Source: Humulus lupulus
Lineage: Eukaryota; Streptophyta; Magnoliopsida; Rosales; Cannabaceae
DNA: 64,000 bases
Assembly: GCF_963169125.1 (NCBI RefSeq)
Contig: NC_084802.1
Span: forward strand, 119,044,903 to 119,108,902
Direction of reading: 5' to 3'
A program made the position numbers and the translations under genes. A model generated the notes under the pieces. The model saw only the letters and a program-made list of their open reading frames with translations. It was not told the DNA's origin and made no database searches. Within the stretch, counting starts at the first letter, position 1; every line of letters begins with the position of its first letter. Below, piece after piece: positions 22,109-33,745 of this stretch.

Positions 22109-25100
22109 TCAAGACCCATTATCATCAACCCATAATCCTTCACCATTTTCACGGAAACAAATACAATCATCATCAACTTTATCAGTATCTTCTATTGCGG
22201 TGAATGTGACAAGTTCTTCTTCGAGAGGTATATCATGTAAATCACCATCTTTAATGTTCCATTCTCTTGTTTGCATTGGAAGAACAATTGACCATTGGTT
22301 GTCTGAAGGATCATTCACATAAAATACTTGTTTGGCTTGTGAAGCTAATATAAATCGGTCAGATTTGTGCCCAATTCGTTTCAGATTAACTAGTGTGAAA
22401 CCAAAATCTTCATATATTATGCTGCTGACACTTTTCACCCAATCACAAAAGAAAACAGGTACTCGAGTTGTGATATAATCTAACTCCCAAATTTCATTAA
22501 CTACTCCATAAAAATTCATATCACATTTAACTAGATTTTTGTCTTTTGCACTTGAGACTTGCACAATTTTAGCAACAAGGCTAACACCATTGTTTTGTGT
22601 GTTTCTGTTGTTATCACGCTCCCTAGTGTTAAATAGAGTACCGTTAATCATGTATGATGAAAACTTCATGACATTAACAGAAGGTCCTCGAGAAATCCAC
22701 TTAGCAATATATGAAACCTTATTTGATGTGTTTTGTAATTCTGACACAACCTATTAAATCAACATACCAAAAAAAAAAATTACTAAAAACAACCAACCAT
22801 GCCATCTTGTAATTACCAATAAATGACAAATTTCCATAATAAACACAATTTACCTTTTGTTCTATCCAACTTCTAAAAGTTCGATAATGTTTGTCTTGTA
22901 GCCATTTTGGGTTCCTTGACTTGGATGGAAATTTGGTCTTTATCCAATTAAAATGTTCCCTTCAATTATACATATGTTGTTAAACAATTGAACATACAAA
23001 ATTACACAACTTAAACTTAATGTATTATATGAATATAACTCACTCGATATAAGGTTGAATTTCATTTATATTCTGCAACACAGGACGATGCGCTTCATCT
23101 AGTATATCTTGACTTACTGTGCATACATCGCTACCACAATGACTCTTAATCTCTACATTTTCAACATCATTTAACCCAATTCTTTGTACACCAGTCATGT
23201 ATTCAGAACAAAATTCAACTGGCTCTTCTGCAATATAGCATTCGACGATGCATCCTTTTGGTCGACTTCTATTCCTAACATACCCCTTAAGAATCTTCAT
23301 ATATCACTCAAATGGATACATCCATATTAAATAAACGGGACCACAATATCTTAGTTCTCTAACCAAGTGAACTGTCAGATGGATCATTATATCAAAAAAT
23401 ACCGGCGGGAAATATTTCTCCAACTCACACAATACCTCAACAATTTCATCTCTTAACTTAGGTAACTTAAGCGGATCAATCACCTTACAACACAATGACT
23501 TGAAAAACAAGCATAACCTTGTGATTACATCTCAAACTTTCCTAGGCAACACATATCGAATGGCCACTGGTAGTAAATGTTGCATTAGAATATGACAATC
23601 GTGAGATTTCATACCAGCCAGAATATAACTTTTCATGCCTACCAATGAACTTATATTTGAGGAATATCCGTCTCGAACTTTTATATTAAACAAACATTGG
23701 AAAATGTCCATTCTTTCCTCCTTAGTAAAAGTGTAAGCAGTAGGAGGTAAATATGTTAGTCTCTTATCTAGTTTTGGAGTTAATTCATCCCTTATACCCA
23801 TTGCAACTAAGTCTTGTCTAGCCTTAATTCCATCCTTAGTTTTCCCAAGAATATTCAACAAAGTGCCAATCAAACTATCACATACATTTTTCTCTATGTG
23901 CATAACATCTAAATTATGGCGTATAAGTAAGAAAGGCCAATATTCAAGTTCGAAGAAAACATATTTTTTTTATAACACCCTTTTGGCTCCTCCACAACCT
24001 TAGCCTTACGACTATGTTTCATCTTTGTAGGTGTACGAACTTTAGGCTTCCCTAACTTGAACACAATTTTAGACATCTTCTCAAGTAGTTGGATCCCATT
24101 CAATGGCTCAGGAGCCTCCTCAAACTCTTGTTTATCATTGAATGCCTTCTTCCAAGTCCGAAGTTTATGCGCATTAGGCAAGAACTTCCTATGTCCCATA
24201 TAACATATTTTCCGAGAGTGTTTCATGTATTCAGAACATGTTTTTTCTTCACAAACAGAGCAACCCTTATATCCTTTCACACTAAACCCAGATAAATTTC
24301 CATAAGCAGGAAAGTCATTAATTGTCCACAATAAGACCACTCTAAGATTAAATTCTTCTTGCATATACGCATCATAAACCTTAACCCCTTCATCCCACTA
24401 GTTTTCAAGTCATCTATACGAGGAGCTAGATAGACGTCAATGTCATTACCAGGTTGTTTAGGTCCTGATATCAACAAGGTCAAAAGCGTAAACTTTCTCT
24501 TCATACACAACCATAGGGGTAGATTGTAAATAACAAGCATAACAGGCCAACAACTATTCTTACTGCTAAGAGATGCGTGTGGATTACACCTGTTAGTCAA
24601 AAGACCTAGACGAATATTAGGAGATTCATTTCCAAAAGAAGGCCACTTCAAATCAACTCTCTTCCAAGCTTCTCTTCATACACAACCATAGGGGTAGATT
24701 GTAAATAACAAGCATAACAGGCCAACAACTATACTTATTGCTAAGAGATGTGTGTGGATTACACCTGTCAGTCAAAAGACCTAGACGAAAATTATGAGAT
24801 TCATTTCCAAAAGAAGACCACTTCAAATCAACTTTCTTCCAAGCTAGGCTATCAGCTGTATGTCTTAATTTACCATCCTTTATTCTTTCATTAGCATGCC
24901 ATGACAAACTTTTCGCATGTTCGACATTTCTAAATAATTGGATGAAACGAGGAATTGGCGGAAGGTACAACAAAACTTTGGCAAGTACTCCTTCCTTGAC
25001 ATCGTCACCATTTATTTTCTTTTGCCATTGTGACTCACCACAAGTAGGACACGATTTTGCATCTGCAAAGATATTTCGATATAATATGCAATCATTAGGA

Positions 25101-25705
25101 CATGCATGAATTTTTTCGTATTGCATGCCTTATGAGCATAACGTCTTCTTTGCTTCGTAAAATGAAATTGGAATTTCATTATATTCGGGCAATAACTCCT
25201 TCAAAAAACTAAATAAATCAGTAATAGTTTTATCACTCCAGCCATGTTTAGCTTTTAGATTGTACAACCTAAGAAGCGCAGATAATTTTGTAAATCTTAT
25301 ACAACCAGGGTAAATTGGTTTCTCAGAATCATTAAGGAGTGTCTCAAACTTATTCAGGTCTACTCCTGATCCATTATATACGTCGTCAATCATTTCATCT
25401 AATGGATCCCAATTCTCCTCTACTATATTCCTCCTCACTCCTTTTGGTCTACTTGGCAGAGTTGGAGCAATAGGAGCTATCTCCCCATAGTAATACCAAA
25501 TTGTGTAAATCTTGTCGATCCCATTGAAATATAAGTGTTCTTTAATCTTTTTAAGATCCATCTTTTTAACATTTCCACACTTAAGACATGGACAATAAGT
25601 AAAATTTGGGTCTTTCACATTTTTCGAACAAAACCTTAAGAACAAATCGACCTTGTTCCTATATTTCGCAGATAACCTATTCGCTGACATCCACTGTTTA
25701 TCCAT
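22109..25705 (-). pseudogene. CACTA transposase (TNP2 type)
   Basis: The minus-strand start at 25705 gives a transposase-associated N-terminal domain (KYRNKVDLFLRFC, CPCLKCGN). The TNP2 domain follows in pieces at 25126-24653, 24651-24277, 24364-23909 and 23903-23532 (MHIEKNVCDSLIGTLLNI, ARQDLVAMGI). A DUF4218-like block at 23510-23040 has LPKLRDEIVEVLCELEKYFPP, split here by a gap, and a DUF4216-like C-terminus at 22747-22109 has YVNDPSDNQWSIVLPMQ. TNP2 cuts at the terminal repeats. A 175-base tandem duplication shifts the frame at 24496-24845 and further breaks occur near 24360 and 23530, so the gene appears dead. Gaps after 23300 and before 22750 may be introns. Confidence 0.88.
24496..24845. 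repeat. 175-base tandem duplication inside the TNP2 gene
   Basis: Two adjacent copies (24496-24670 and 24671-24845) both start with CTCTTCATACACAACC or the same minus one base and both end in TTCCAAGCT. They differ at about nine sites. The unit length is not a multiple of three, so the transposase frame is shifted. The part encoding SCWPVMLVIYNLPLWLCMKR appears twice. Confidence 0.88.
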
Positions 25706-26999
25706 ATATTCTCATATGTCTATGCAAAATAAAAGAAATGACACTAAATAAGCACGTGATAAAGTTGGATGTCTATATGAAGCTAGTTGTTTATTATCCT
25801 AGATAAAATCGGGCAGCATTTCCCCTATAATAGTGACCTAACCACTTGCATGTGAATAACAAAACAAACAATTCAAACAACATACAATAAGTTTCTTCCT
25901 TATAGCTTCGCAGCACACAACCAAATTTCTCAGAACTTACTTCACTAAAACACCCAAGTTCCCAACCTTCCATTATCACCGCAGCACACAATTTTAATCT
26001 CAGAACCTACTTTACTATGGATTAATTTTTAAGATATTCAAACTCCTCTAACATTTGTTTAATAATATTAAAAGTAGAAGTAAGAGAATATATATGTACC
26101 TCTTGCAATTAATAATCCAAAAGCTAGCAAAATTACTTCACGTAGTAATCGAATTCGCTATTAAATCCACAAACCAATAAAATAAAAATAATAAATAATA
26201 AATAAAATGTCACTAAATATCTAGCAATATATAACTTATTATTGTAATTTTAGAAACTTAATTACCTCAAATGTGTGATTGATATAGAAATTTTGATGCA
26301 AAAAAATACCCTTTAAAATCTCACCAACAAAATCACAACCTATGAAATTAAATTAATTAATATGTTATACATTGCTATACAAATATCACTAAATATCTAA
26401 TAAGTAAATGATTGCTAAAAAAATTAAAAAAAAATTCCAATGAGCCACTAATTAACCTAAACAAAAAATCAATAAAACTTATCATAACCTAAAAACTCAA
26501 TAATCAACAAAAACATAAATTTTTTCGTATATTTAAATTTTTAAAACTATTTAATAAATTTATTTTAACATAACTATATATATATATAACAAAATAGCTA
26601 GAATTTACAAAAAAAGTTTAAATATATATACAAATATACCTAAATTTCAAAATAAATAATGATAAAAATTTAAAAAAATCCTGAACATACATACTCTAAT
26701 GAAACCTATACAATGTGATATGTTAAATTAAAAAAAAAATTCTACATTATTAACAAAGTAAAACTTTCTTAGAAACCCACCATGGAAAAGCTAAGAAATC
26801 CTACAATCTATAGAAAAAAACGCATAAAAATGTAAAACTAACACAAAATCATATATATTATTGATCTTAATGCTAAACCTATGATTAACTAAAAGTAAAA
26901 AAAATGGAGAAAAGCTTACCTGAAAAACCCTAAAATTCGTAGCCCGAATTTCGTATATGCTCTCTGTAATGCTCGACTGATGAAAGAGGAAGAAGAAAG
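25706..26999. other. AT-rich non-coding region of the CACTA element
   Basis: Between the transposase start and the right subterminal repeats lies about 1.3 kb of AT-rich sequence with A-runs and a TATATATATATA stretch near 26575-26590. On the minus strand it is upstream of TNP2, so promoter and leader should be here. I see no protein domain. Confidence 0.6.
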
Positions 27000-27248
27000 C
27001 AAGGTTATTAATATAAGGGGGACATCCAACGTCTCCCACTGGGAGACGTGCCACGTGTCCCACTGGCCACATATACATCATATTTCAATGTCTTCCACCG
27101 TTTTAAATGTCTTCCAATTGTAGTCATTAATAAAAAAATTCAATGTCTCTCACCATCAGACATTTAAAATCCCTCATAAGTTTTAATGTCTTACACCAAT
27201 GGTGTAAGACATTGTAGGGAGTCATTGTATATCAAATTTGTTGTAGTG
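27000..27248. repeat. Right subterminal repeats of the CACTA element
   Basis: Several copies of AA(C/T)GTCT(C/T)CCAC and their inverse occur, including a back-to-back pair around 27030-27048 (GTCTCCCACTGGGAGAC). A short hairpin built on GTCTTACACCA/TGGTGTAAGAC lies at about 27187-27210. The terminal repeat closes at 27248. Confidence 0.8.
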
Positions 27249-28900
27249 ACTAAGAGCCTCTAGAAGAAACACTCCACTACCTGAGAATGGATTTCTATCG
27301 AAGGAACATCCAGCCCTTGGTGAGGAAAGGAGGCATCATCCCCGGCTGTCCAACCTAATGGAGGTCACCCAGAATCGCTTGTCGCCCTCGTGGGTGGTTT
27401 GGGTATGCGCCCTCCGCCTCGACCACCGAATGCACCGTGCTCCAACCACTGAGATCCAAGTCCCTCTACGCGCAGGCCCGGCAAGAGTCAGCAGTACACT
27501 CCATGAGCTCCAACTCCAGAACCTGCTTTTATGAGGATGAGACACGCAGTTGCACAAAAAGAATCAAAGGCTAGAGACCACCCTTGAGAACATGTAGTAC
27601 ATGTTGAATGGCCTACTGCAAGGGAAGTCAACCATGCCTTTTCCCAAGCATAGAGAGAAGGAGCGTGAGAGAAGAAACACCACCATCCCCTTGGACGACG
27701 GGAGGACCCAAATTTCCACTAGCAACACTCCCAGAGGGAAGCACCATGAAGGGTCTGGGCTAGCGAAGTACCCCCAAGAGCAAAGGCGAAGGGACGACGT
27801 TGGTCATAAAATCAGAACTGAAGTCACCTCCAAAGAAGCACCCCCTGACCTAAGGGAGGAACTCAATAGGGGAAGGTCAAACGTGAGGATGACACCTCCT
27901 GTGACCCCTCCTAAGGATGCAGGCAAGAGGAAGGCTAACCCTTCTAACCTCAGAGACTCCTTGAATAAGAGGAGACAAGAGCTAGACTTAGAGATGAGGA
28001 GCCTTCATAGCAAGATAGTTTCCACATCGAGAGGACACGTGGAGGATGATAAATTCGATTACAAATAACCCTTCATTAGGGAAATTCAGATGGAGTGGCT
28101 CCCTGCCATTTTCAAGAAGCCTCACATGACCACATACGAGGGTTCAATACCATTTGGATGTCTTCAACGACCTGATGAAATTGAGGGGATTCAATAGCAG
28201 AGCAAGGTGTCATTGCTTCGTAGTCACCTTGAAAGGATTCGCTTACAAGTGGTTCAAAAGGTTAAAACTAGGGATCATCAGGTCGTGGCAGCAATTTTTG
28301 TATGAGTTTCTAGAACAATATCTTGTTGTTTGTGACTATGCTATGTCAGGTACCATTTTGGTGAACATAAAATAGAGCAAAGATGAAAGCCTAAGAAGCT
28401 ATATACACAGGTTCAAGATGGCCATCAAGGCCGGAGTGCGCCTGGGTATCAAATTGTGGGATAATATGCTCAAAAGGAAGGTCACTGAGTTAGGCGACTT
28501 CTATGAAAGAGCACAAAAATACTTTCACGTAGAAGACGGCCATGAGAACCTCAAGTTAGGAAGAAGTGAACCCCCATCCAAGCCCTCGTCTCATGAAGGC
28601 TCGAATAATACAACAAATAAGAGAGCTTATGAAGGGCCGAGGAATGACCGATAGAGAAAACACACACGCAGAGGAGAAAACAAGAAAATGCCATATACCT
28701 TATATACATACCTGATGAATACCTAGGAGCATAAATACATCACAAATGAGAATCAAGCTCCCTTCATAAGACCTCCACCAATGAAAAGAGACCGGTCAAA
28801 AAGGGACCCCAACAAGTATTGCCAATAACATAAGGATATCGGCCACACCACAACAGAATGTACTCACTTGAAAGTGGAAATCAAGGAACTCATACGCAAG
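27249..28900 (+). pseudogene. Gag of element B, main part
   Basis: Collinear with gag of Y. A charged coiled region lies at 27601-28068 (LNKRRQELDLEMRSLHSKI), the capsid-like retrotransposon gag domain at about 28120-28400 (GARCHCF-like with KGFAYKWFKRL, SWQQFLYEFLEQ), and then ELGDFYERAQKY at 28418-28654. A zinc-knuckle remnant (Y-C-Q-stop-H-K-D-I-G-H) lies near 28815-28850. Gag would form the particle shell. Stops near 28067, 28372 and 28652 and a frameshift near 28150 make it inactive. The piece before the CACTA element is at 18514-18581. Confidence 0.82.
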
Positions 28901-29646
28901 TGGTACCTTGGCAGGTACATCAGAAGGGAGAACCAAAGACCCGAGGATAGGCCGGCCTAGCCACAAGCACAAGAGCGAGCCTCAGAAGCATAAGGAGAAG
29001 TAAGGACAGTCTTTGGAGGTCCAGGATTCAGAAGAGAGTCAAGGAAAAGGCGAGAAGGTACGCCAGGGAAGCTAGGAGGATTCCACCCCCGTGCGCCATG
29101 AACATAGAACAGTGACCCCCAAAGAACTTTAAGGGAGAAAACGATTTGATAACCTTCACAGAGGAAGATGCATGAGGGGTGCATTTCCTCCATAACGACT
29201 CCCTAGTATTGACCATCCAACTAGCCAATATGAGAGTGCATCGACTTTTTGTTGGAAATGGAAGCTCCATAGATATCGTGTATCGTCCTTCCTTGGAGAA
29301 GATGGGCTTGGGCATCAAGATCTTAAAACCCTGCCACACCTCCCTGTATGGATTTATTAGAGACTCGATACAACCCTTGGGAACAACTGAGCTAGCCCTC
29401 ACAATGGGAAAGCAACCCAGATAGACCACTATCATGGCAAATTTTTTTTTAGTAGATTGCACGTCAGCTTTCAGTGGGATATTAAAGAGACTGTCCCTAA
29501 AAGAATTGAAGGCGGTAACCTCGATATATAACCTATCTGTTAAATTCTCGACTCTGGGGGGAATAACTAGCATGAGAGGATAACAGAAGGAGGCGAGAGA
29601 GTGCTACAATACCTCCCTCCACACAGCTGCAAAGTCACGAGAACCC
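28901..29646 (+). pseudogene. Protease region of element B
   Basis: At 29179-29424 the translation reads NMRVHRLFVGNGSSIDIVY followed by SLEKMGLGI. In Y the same place has LVDNGSS, so the catalytic Asp has become Gly here. The remainder (29425-29640) matches the tail of the Y protease region with several shifts. This protease could not be active. Confidence 0.8.
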
Positions 29647-30731
29647 ATGGCGATGGTGGAACATGGAGGTATGAACTCACAAGGACTAGACCCCCAAGTT
29701 TTAGAGGAGCTAAGGGTTGAACTCGTAGAGGAATTGGAAGAGATTGTTGTGCTGGGAGAACCATTAACCAAGTTGAAGGTGGGAAGAAACCTTCGGGAAG
29801 ATATAAAAGAGAAGCTGGCGAAGTTTTTGAAAGACAACCTCGATGTATTCGCTTGGAGTCACAAAGACATGGTAGAGATAAATTCTTCTGACATGTGTCA
29901 TCACTTGAACATTGACCCTACAGCGAGACCTGTGAGGCCAAAGAGGAGAGTGGTTGATCAAGAGAGGTATGTGGCCCTAAAGGAGGAAGTTGACAAATTG
30001 AAAATAAATGGATTCATCCGTGAAACGTTCTACCCAATATGGGTATCAAACCCCGTATTAGTCCCGAAGCCAAATGCGAAGTGGAGGACATGTGTAGACT
30101 TCACTAACCTCAATAATGCCTATCCCAAGGATAGCTTCCCACTTCCAAGGATAGATCAATTAGTGGACGCAACAGCTGGACATGAATTACTTGGCTTCAT
30201 GGATGTTTATTCTAAATACAACCATATACCTATGAACCCAACTGATGAGGAGCATACTTCATTCATAACAGATAAATGACTCTTTTTCTATAGAGTGATG
30301 CCCTCTGGGCTGAGGAATGCAGGCGCCACCTATTACATGTTGGTGAATAAGATGTTTGCTAATATCATAGGAAGGAATATGGAAATGTATGTAGATGATA
30401 TGTTGGTGAATACCATGAAGGATGAAGAACTCACCGGGACCTTGGTGAGATGTTCAACACACTTAAAAGATATAGGATGAAGTTAAACCCACTCCAGTGC
30501 ACCTTCGGTGTCTCGTCAAGGAAATTATTGCATTTCATGGTTAACTCTAGAGGCATTGAGGCCAACCCCGACAAAATTAAAGCCCTAGGAGAGATGAGTC
30601 CACCCAAGAGCAAGAAGGAGGAGCAATGTCTAACACTAAGAGTAGCAACGCTCAACAGGTTCATTTTGAGGTCCATGGACAAGTTCCTCCCCTTCTTCAA
30701 CATCATAAAATGGGGAAAAAAGTTCGCTTGA
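29647..30731 (+). pseudogene. Reverse transcriptase of element B
   Basis: The frame at 29647-30279 begins with the linker (ELVEELEEIVVLGEP), then FAWSHKDMVEI, NPVLVPKPNAKWR, and FPLPRIDQLVDAT. After a stop at 30277 the frame continues at 30295-30480 with the catalytic box YVDDMLVNT at about 30390, both Asp residues kept. It then shifts to 30450-30731 (LKRYRMKLNPLQCTFGV). This is the complete RT block that is missing from Y. One stop and one shift within the domain make it non-functional. Confidence 0.88.
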
Positions 30732-31710
30732 GATGAAGACTATGAGGAGGCCTTTGCTAAGTTGAATAAGCATCTCGGGAAACAACCCCTGTTGGCTAAA
30801 CCCGAAAAAGGTGAGAGGCTATACCAGTGCTTAGCAGTGTTTGAGCATGCCATAAGTGCTGCCTTGGTCAACGGAGAGAATAAGCACCAACACTACATCA
30901 ACAAATGCATAGTAGATGCGAAAACTTGATACCTAGAGATAGAGAAGTTGGCGTACGCCTTAGTGGTGGCCTCGAGAAAGTTAAGGCCCTACTTTCATGC
31001 CCATGAAATTGAGGTACTCACAAGCAACCCCTTGAGGCAGGTCTTGCACAAACCTGAGACCTCGGGAGGATTGTTGAAATGGTCAATTGAGTTAAGTCAA
31101 TTTGATATCACCTATATAAGGAGAGTTTCCATAAACGAGCAGGTACTCGTGAACTTCATAGCCGAGTTACGTATCAACCCGACGAAGGAAAAGAGAAAGA
31201 AGAAAATAAATCGGTTTGCAATGAAGAAAGAAAGCTAGAGGAGTGGTGCCTCCATGTGGAACAAAGCGTCCAACTAAGGAGGGGCTAGAGATGGCATAGT
31301 GATGACTGGGCTCGGGGGGCACAAGATGTATTGTGCGATAAGGTTTTGATTTGAGGCTTTCAACAATGAGGCAGAGTAAGAAACACTTCTGGCTAGCTTA
31401 CACTTGGCCAAGGAACTAAAGGTAACGTACTTGCACGTTTTTAGCGACTCACAACTGAGCGAAGGGCCCCAAGATGGCTACATACCTGGTGAGGGTAAAA
31501 GACTACTTGGATCATTTGGAGGGGTATACTATAGAGAAAATCCCAAGGGAAAAGAATACCAATGTTGATGCCCTCGCAAAACTGGCCTCTACCAAGGATA
31601 GAGATACACTTGCGTCTGTCCCTGTGGAATACTTATTCAAGCCGAGTATCGTCGAAGTGAAGTTCACATGGTCAACACCCCCAAAGAGTCGTGGGTCGAC
31701 CCAATTATGA
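30732..31710 (+). pseudogene. Dual RNase H region of element B
   Basis: The RT-linked RNase H is read at about 30780-31150 (KLAYALVVASRKLRPYF-like, VLTSNPLRQVLHKPETSG, LLKWSIELSQFDI). A second RNase H remnant follows at about 31270-31600, ending in NVDALAKLAST at 31560. Stops are frequent. The two tandem domains again mark the Tat lineage. Confidence 0.8.
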
Positions 31711-32890
31711 GATACCTAAAGGATGGAACTCTCCTAAAAGACATGAAAGCAGCTCGGAAATTGGCATACAAAGCTGCCCGGTACACCCTATTGGATGAAG
31801 TCTTGTACAAGTAGGGCTTCTCTTCCCCACTCTTGCGATGTACTGGTGAAAAGGAAGTGATGAAGGTTCTGTATGAGATACATGAAGGCGAGTGCATGAA
31901 CCATGCAGGTGGGAAGTTCACGACCAAGAAAGCCATGAGACAGGGGTATTATTTTCCCTCTATGGAGTAGGATGCTAGCAACTTCGCAAGGTGTGACAAA
32001 TGCCAAAGACACGCAAACTACCCCTAACATCCCCCAAATGAGATAATTGGCATGACCAGCCCTTGGCCTTTTTCTGTTTGGGGGATAAACCTGATTGGCA
32101 CTCTCCCCGCAGGTAGAGGAAGAAAAAAGTACACAGTCATAGCAGATGATTACTTCAAGTGGGTTGATGTGGAACCTCTGGTCAAAATAATGACCAAGCA
32201 TATTGTCACCTTTGTCAACAGATCCATCACCTGTAGGTATGGGGTGTCCTATAAGATCATATCCGACAATGGCGCTCAGTTTGAAGGAGGGTTGTTCGAG
32301 GATTACTGTAAGGAGAGAGGCATAAGAAGGAGTTTCTCTGCTGTAGTACACCCACATGCCAATAGTCAGGTGGAAGCCATTAACAAGATCCTCCAGAAGA
32401 ACCTAAAAATGAAGTTAGAGAAGTTGAAGGGAGCTTGGGTCAATGGGCTACCCAATGTTCTTTGGGCTTGCAAACCCACACCACGTTCTACTATCGGGGA
32501 GACCACTTTTGCCTTAGCATATGGGTGAAAGGCTGTTCTCCCAGTGGAAATGAAGATTAGTTCTTTCAGGGTACAAGCTTACGAGGACCAAGCTAACCAT
32601 AGGGCAATGGCTGAAAATTTAGATTTGCTGGAAGAAAGAAGAGACAGAGCACAGTTGAGGTTGGGAACATACCATTAGAAAGTCAAGAGGTACTACAACT
32701 CCAGGGTGCGAGAAAGGGCATTAAGGTTAGGAGACCTAGTGTTGAGGAAAGTCCTCCCCAATACTCATTACCCGGGGGTAGTTGTGCTGGGGGAAAATTG
32801 ATACCTCCTAACATGTACAAGTTAGCAGGTCTAGATGACACCATTGTACCCCGAGCATGGAATGCAGAACATCTCAAGAAATATGACTAG
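31711..32890 (+). pseudogene. Integrase of element B
   Basis: The zinc-binding HHCC segment lies at about 31880-32015 (HEGECMNHAGG, CDKCQRHAN). The catalytic core is at 32052-32528 with ADDYFKWVDVEPL, SDNGAQFEG near 32265, and an acidic residue in NSQVEAINK near 32370. The C-terminal part to 32890 ends in TIVPRAWNAEHLKKY. Stops at about 31815, 31968 and 32526 break it. This region also is absent from Y. Confidence 0.85.
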
Positions 32891-33745
32891 TAAGACTTTC
32901 TCATCCAATGCAAAAATATTTGTACTTTTTTTGTTTGCCTTATGTTAATTTTAGTAGCTAAAAATCAAAGAGGTTTCCCAAATTGCTATACATACCTTTG
33001 TAATCTGTCTGCTATCAATTAAAGTGTTTTCTATCTCGCAAATTACATTCCTTCTCTATGCAAGCATTTATATAACAAATAAATTCTATGTTGAGAGTGA
33101 AATGATTAAAGTGCTCAATGGAATGAATCTCACCAAGCACTTGTGGGCCAGGATAGGAGAAAAGAAGAGAAAACTTGACAAGCTATCTCTTGGATCCATA
33201 AGGATTAACTACCCTTATGAATATCAAGAGAGTTAAGAAGTTTCATAAAGATAACCTCCTACCAAAGGCTAACGCCCCCACAGGGGATGAGGCTTCATGG
33301 AAGGTACCCCCTAATAAGTCTAATGCGGCCACCAAGTCGTCTAGCAAAATAGGGTCCTAAAAGAGACCCTTGTAAAAATACTACTATGTATAATGACGAG
33401 AAGGATGCTTCTCGCACAAAATAATAAGCACACGGAAAAAATATAAAAGGAAGACAAAAAAAACCCAAGGGGTTAACATGTCCTTATACAAGCAATAAAG
33501 GTGCCCCAATAGACACAAATCACATGCAATAAGGGGTCCCAAATGGAGCCCCTATAAAACAAAAGGGTGCTTAAAAGAAGCCCACATAGATAAAAGGACA
33601 TAGTAATGTTCAGTCACAAGATAAGCATGAAACAAGGGAAGACTTGTAAAAGTTCCTCACAGGTAAAAAATAAATATAAAAGAATGTAGCATTACAACCA
33701 AATCGAGGAAATAAGAGCACGAGGAATAAAAGCTTGTAGAAACAA
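32891..33745. other. Non-coding spacer of element B between integrase and antisense gene
   Basis: No protein domain on either strand. The sequence is collinear with 51577-52347 of Y, with shared stretches such as AAAAATCAAAGAGGTT near 32960 and GGATTAACTACCCTTATGAATATCAAG near 33205 (the last also in Y around 51890 with few changes). Both convergent genes would end here, so polyadenylation signals for sense and antisense transcripts are expected. Confidence 0.6.

Larger units (their letters stand above)
18582..27248 (-). mobile_element. CACTA (En/Spm) DNA transposon with TNP2 and Ulp1-like genes
   Basis: Terminal inverted repeats CACTACAACAAA (18582-18593) and TTTGTTGTAGTG (27237-27248) are exact, and the 3-bp target duplication ACT is perfect (18579-18581 and 27249-27251). 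The length is 8667 bases. Both genes are on the minus strand: a TNP2-type transposase at about 25705-22109 and a second gene with Transposase_24, a middle domain and a C48 (Ulp1-like) peptidase at about 21568-19000. The ends carry repeated GGGAGAC/GTCTCCC motifs. It inserted into gag of element B, so it is younger than B. The transposase frame is broken, so movement would need help from elsewhere. Confidence 0.95.

Noticed and set aside
25706..26999. Host gene fragment captured by the CACTA element
   Set aside because: I looked for exons on both strands and found only AT-rich sequence without domains.
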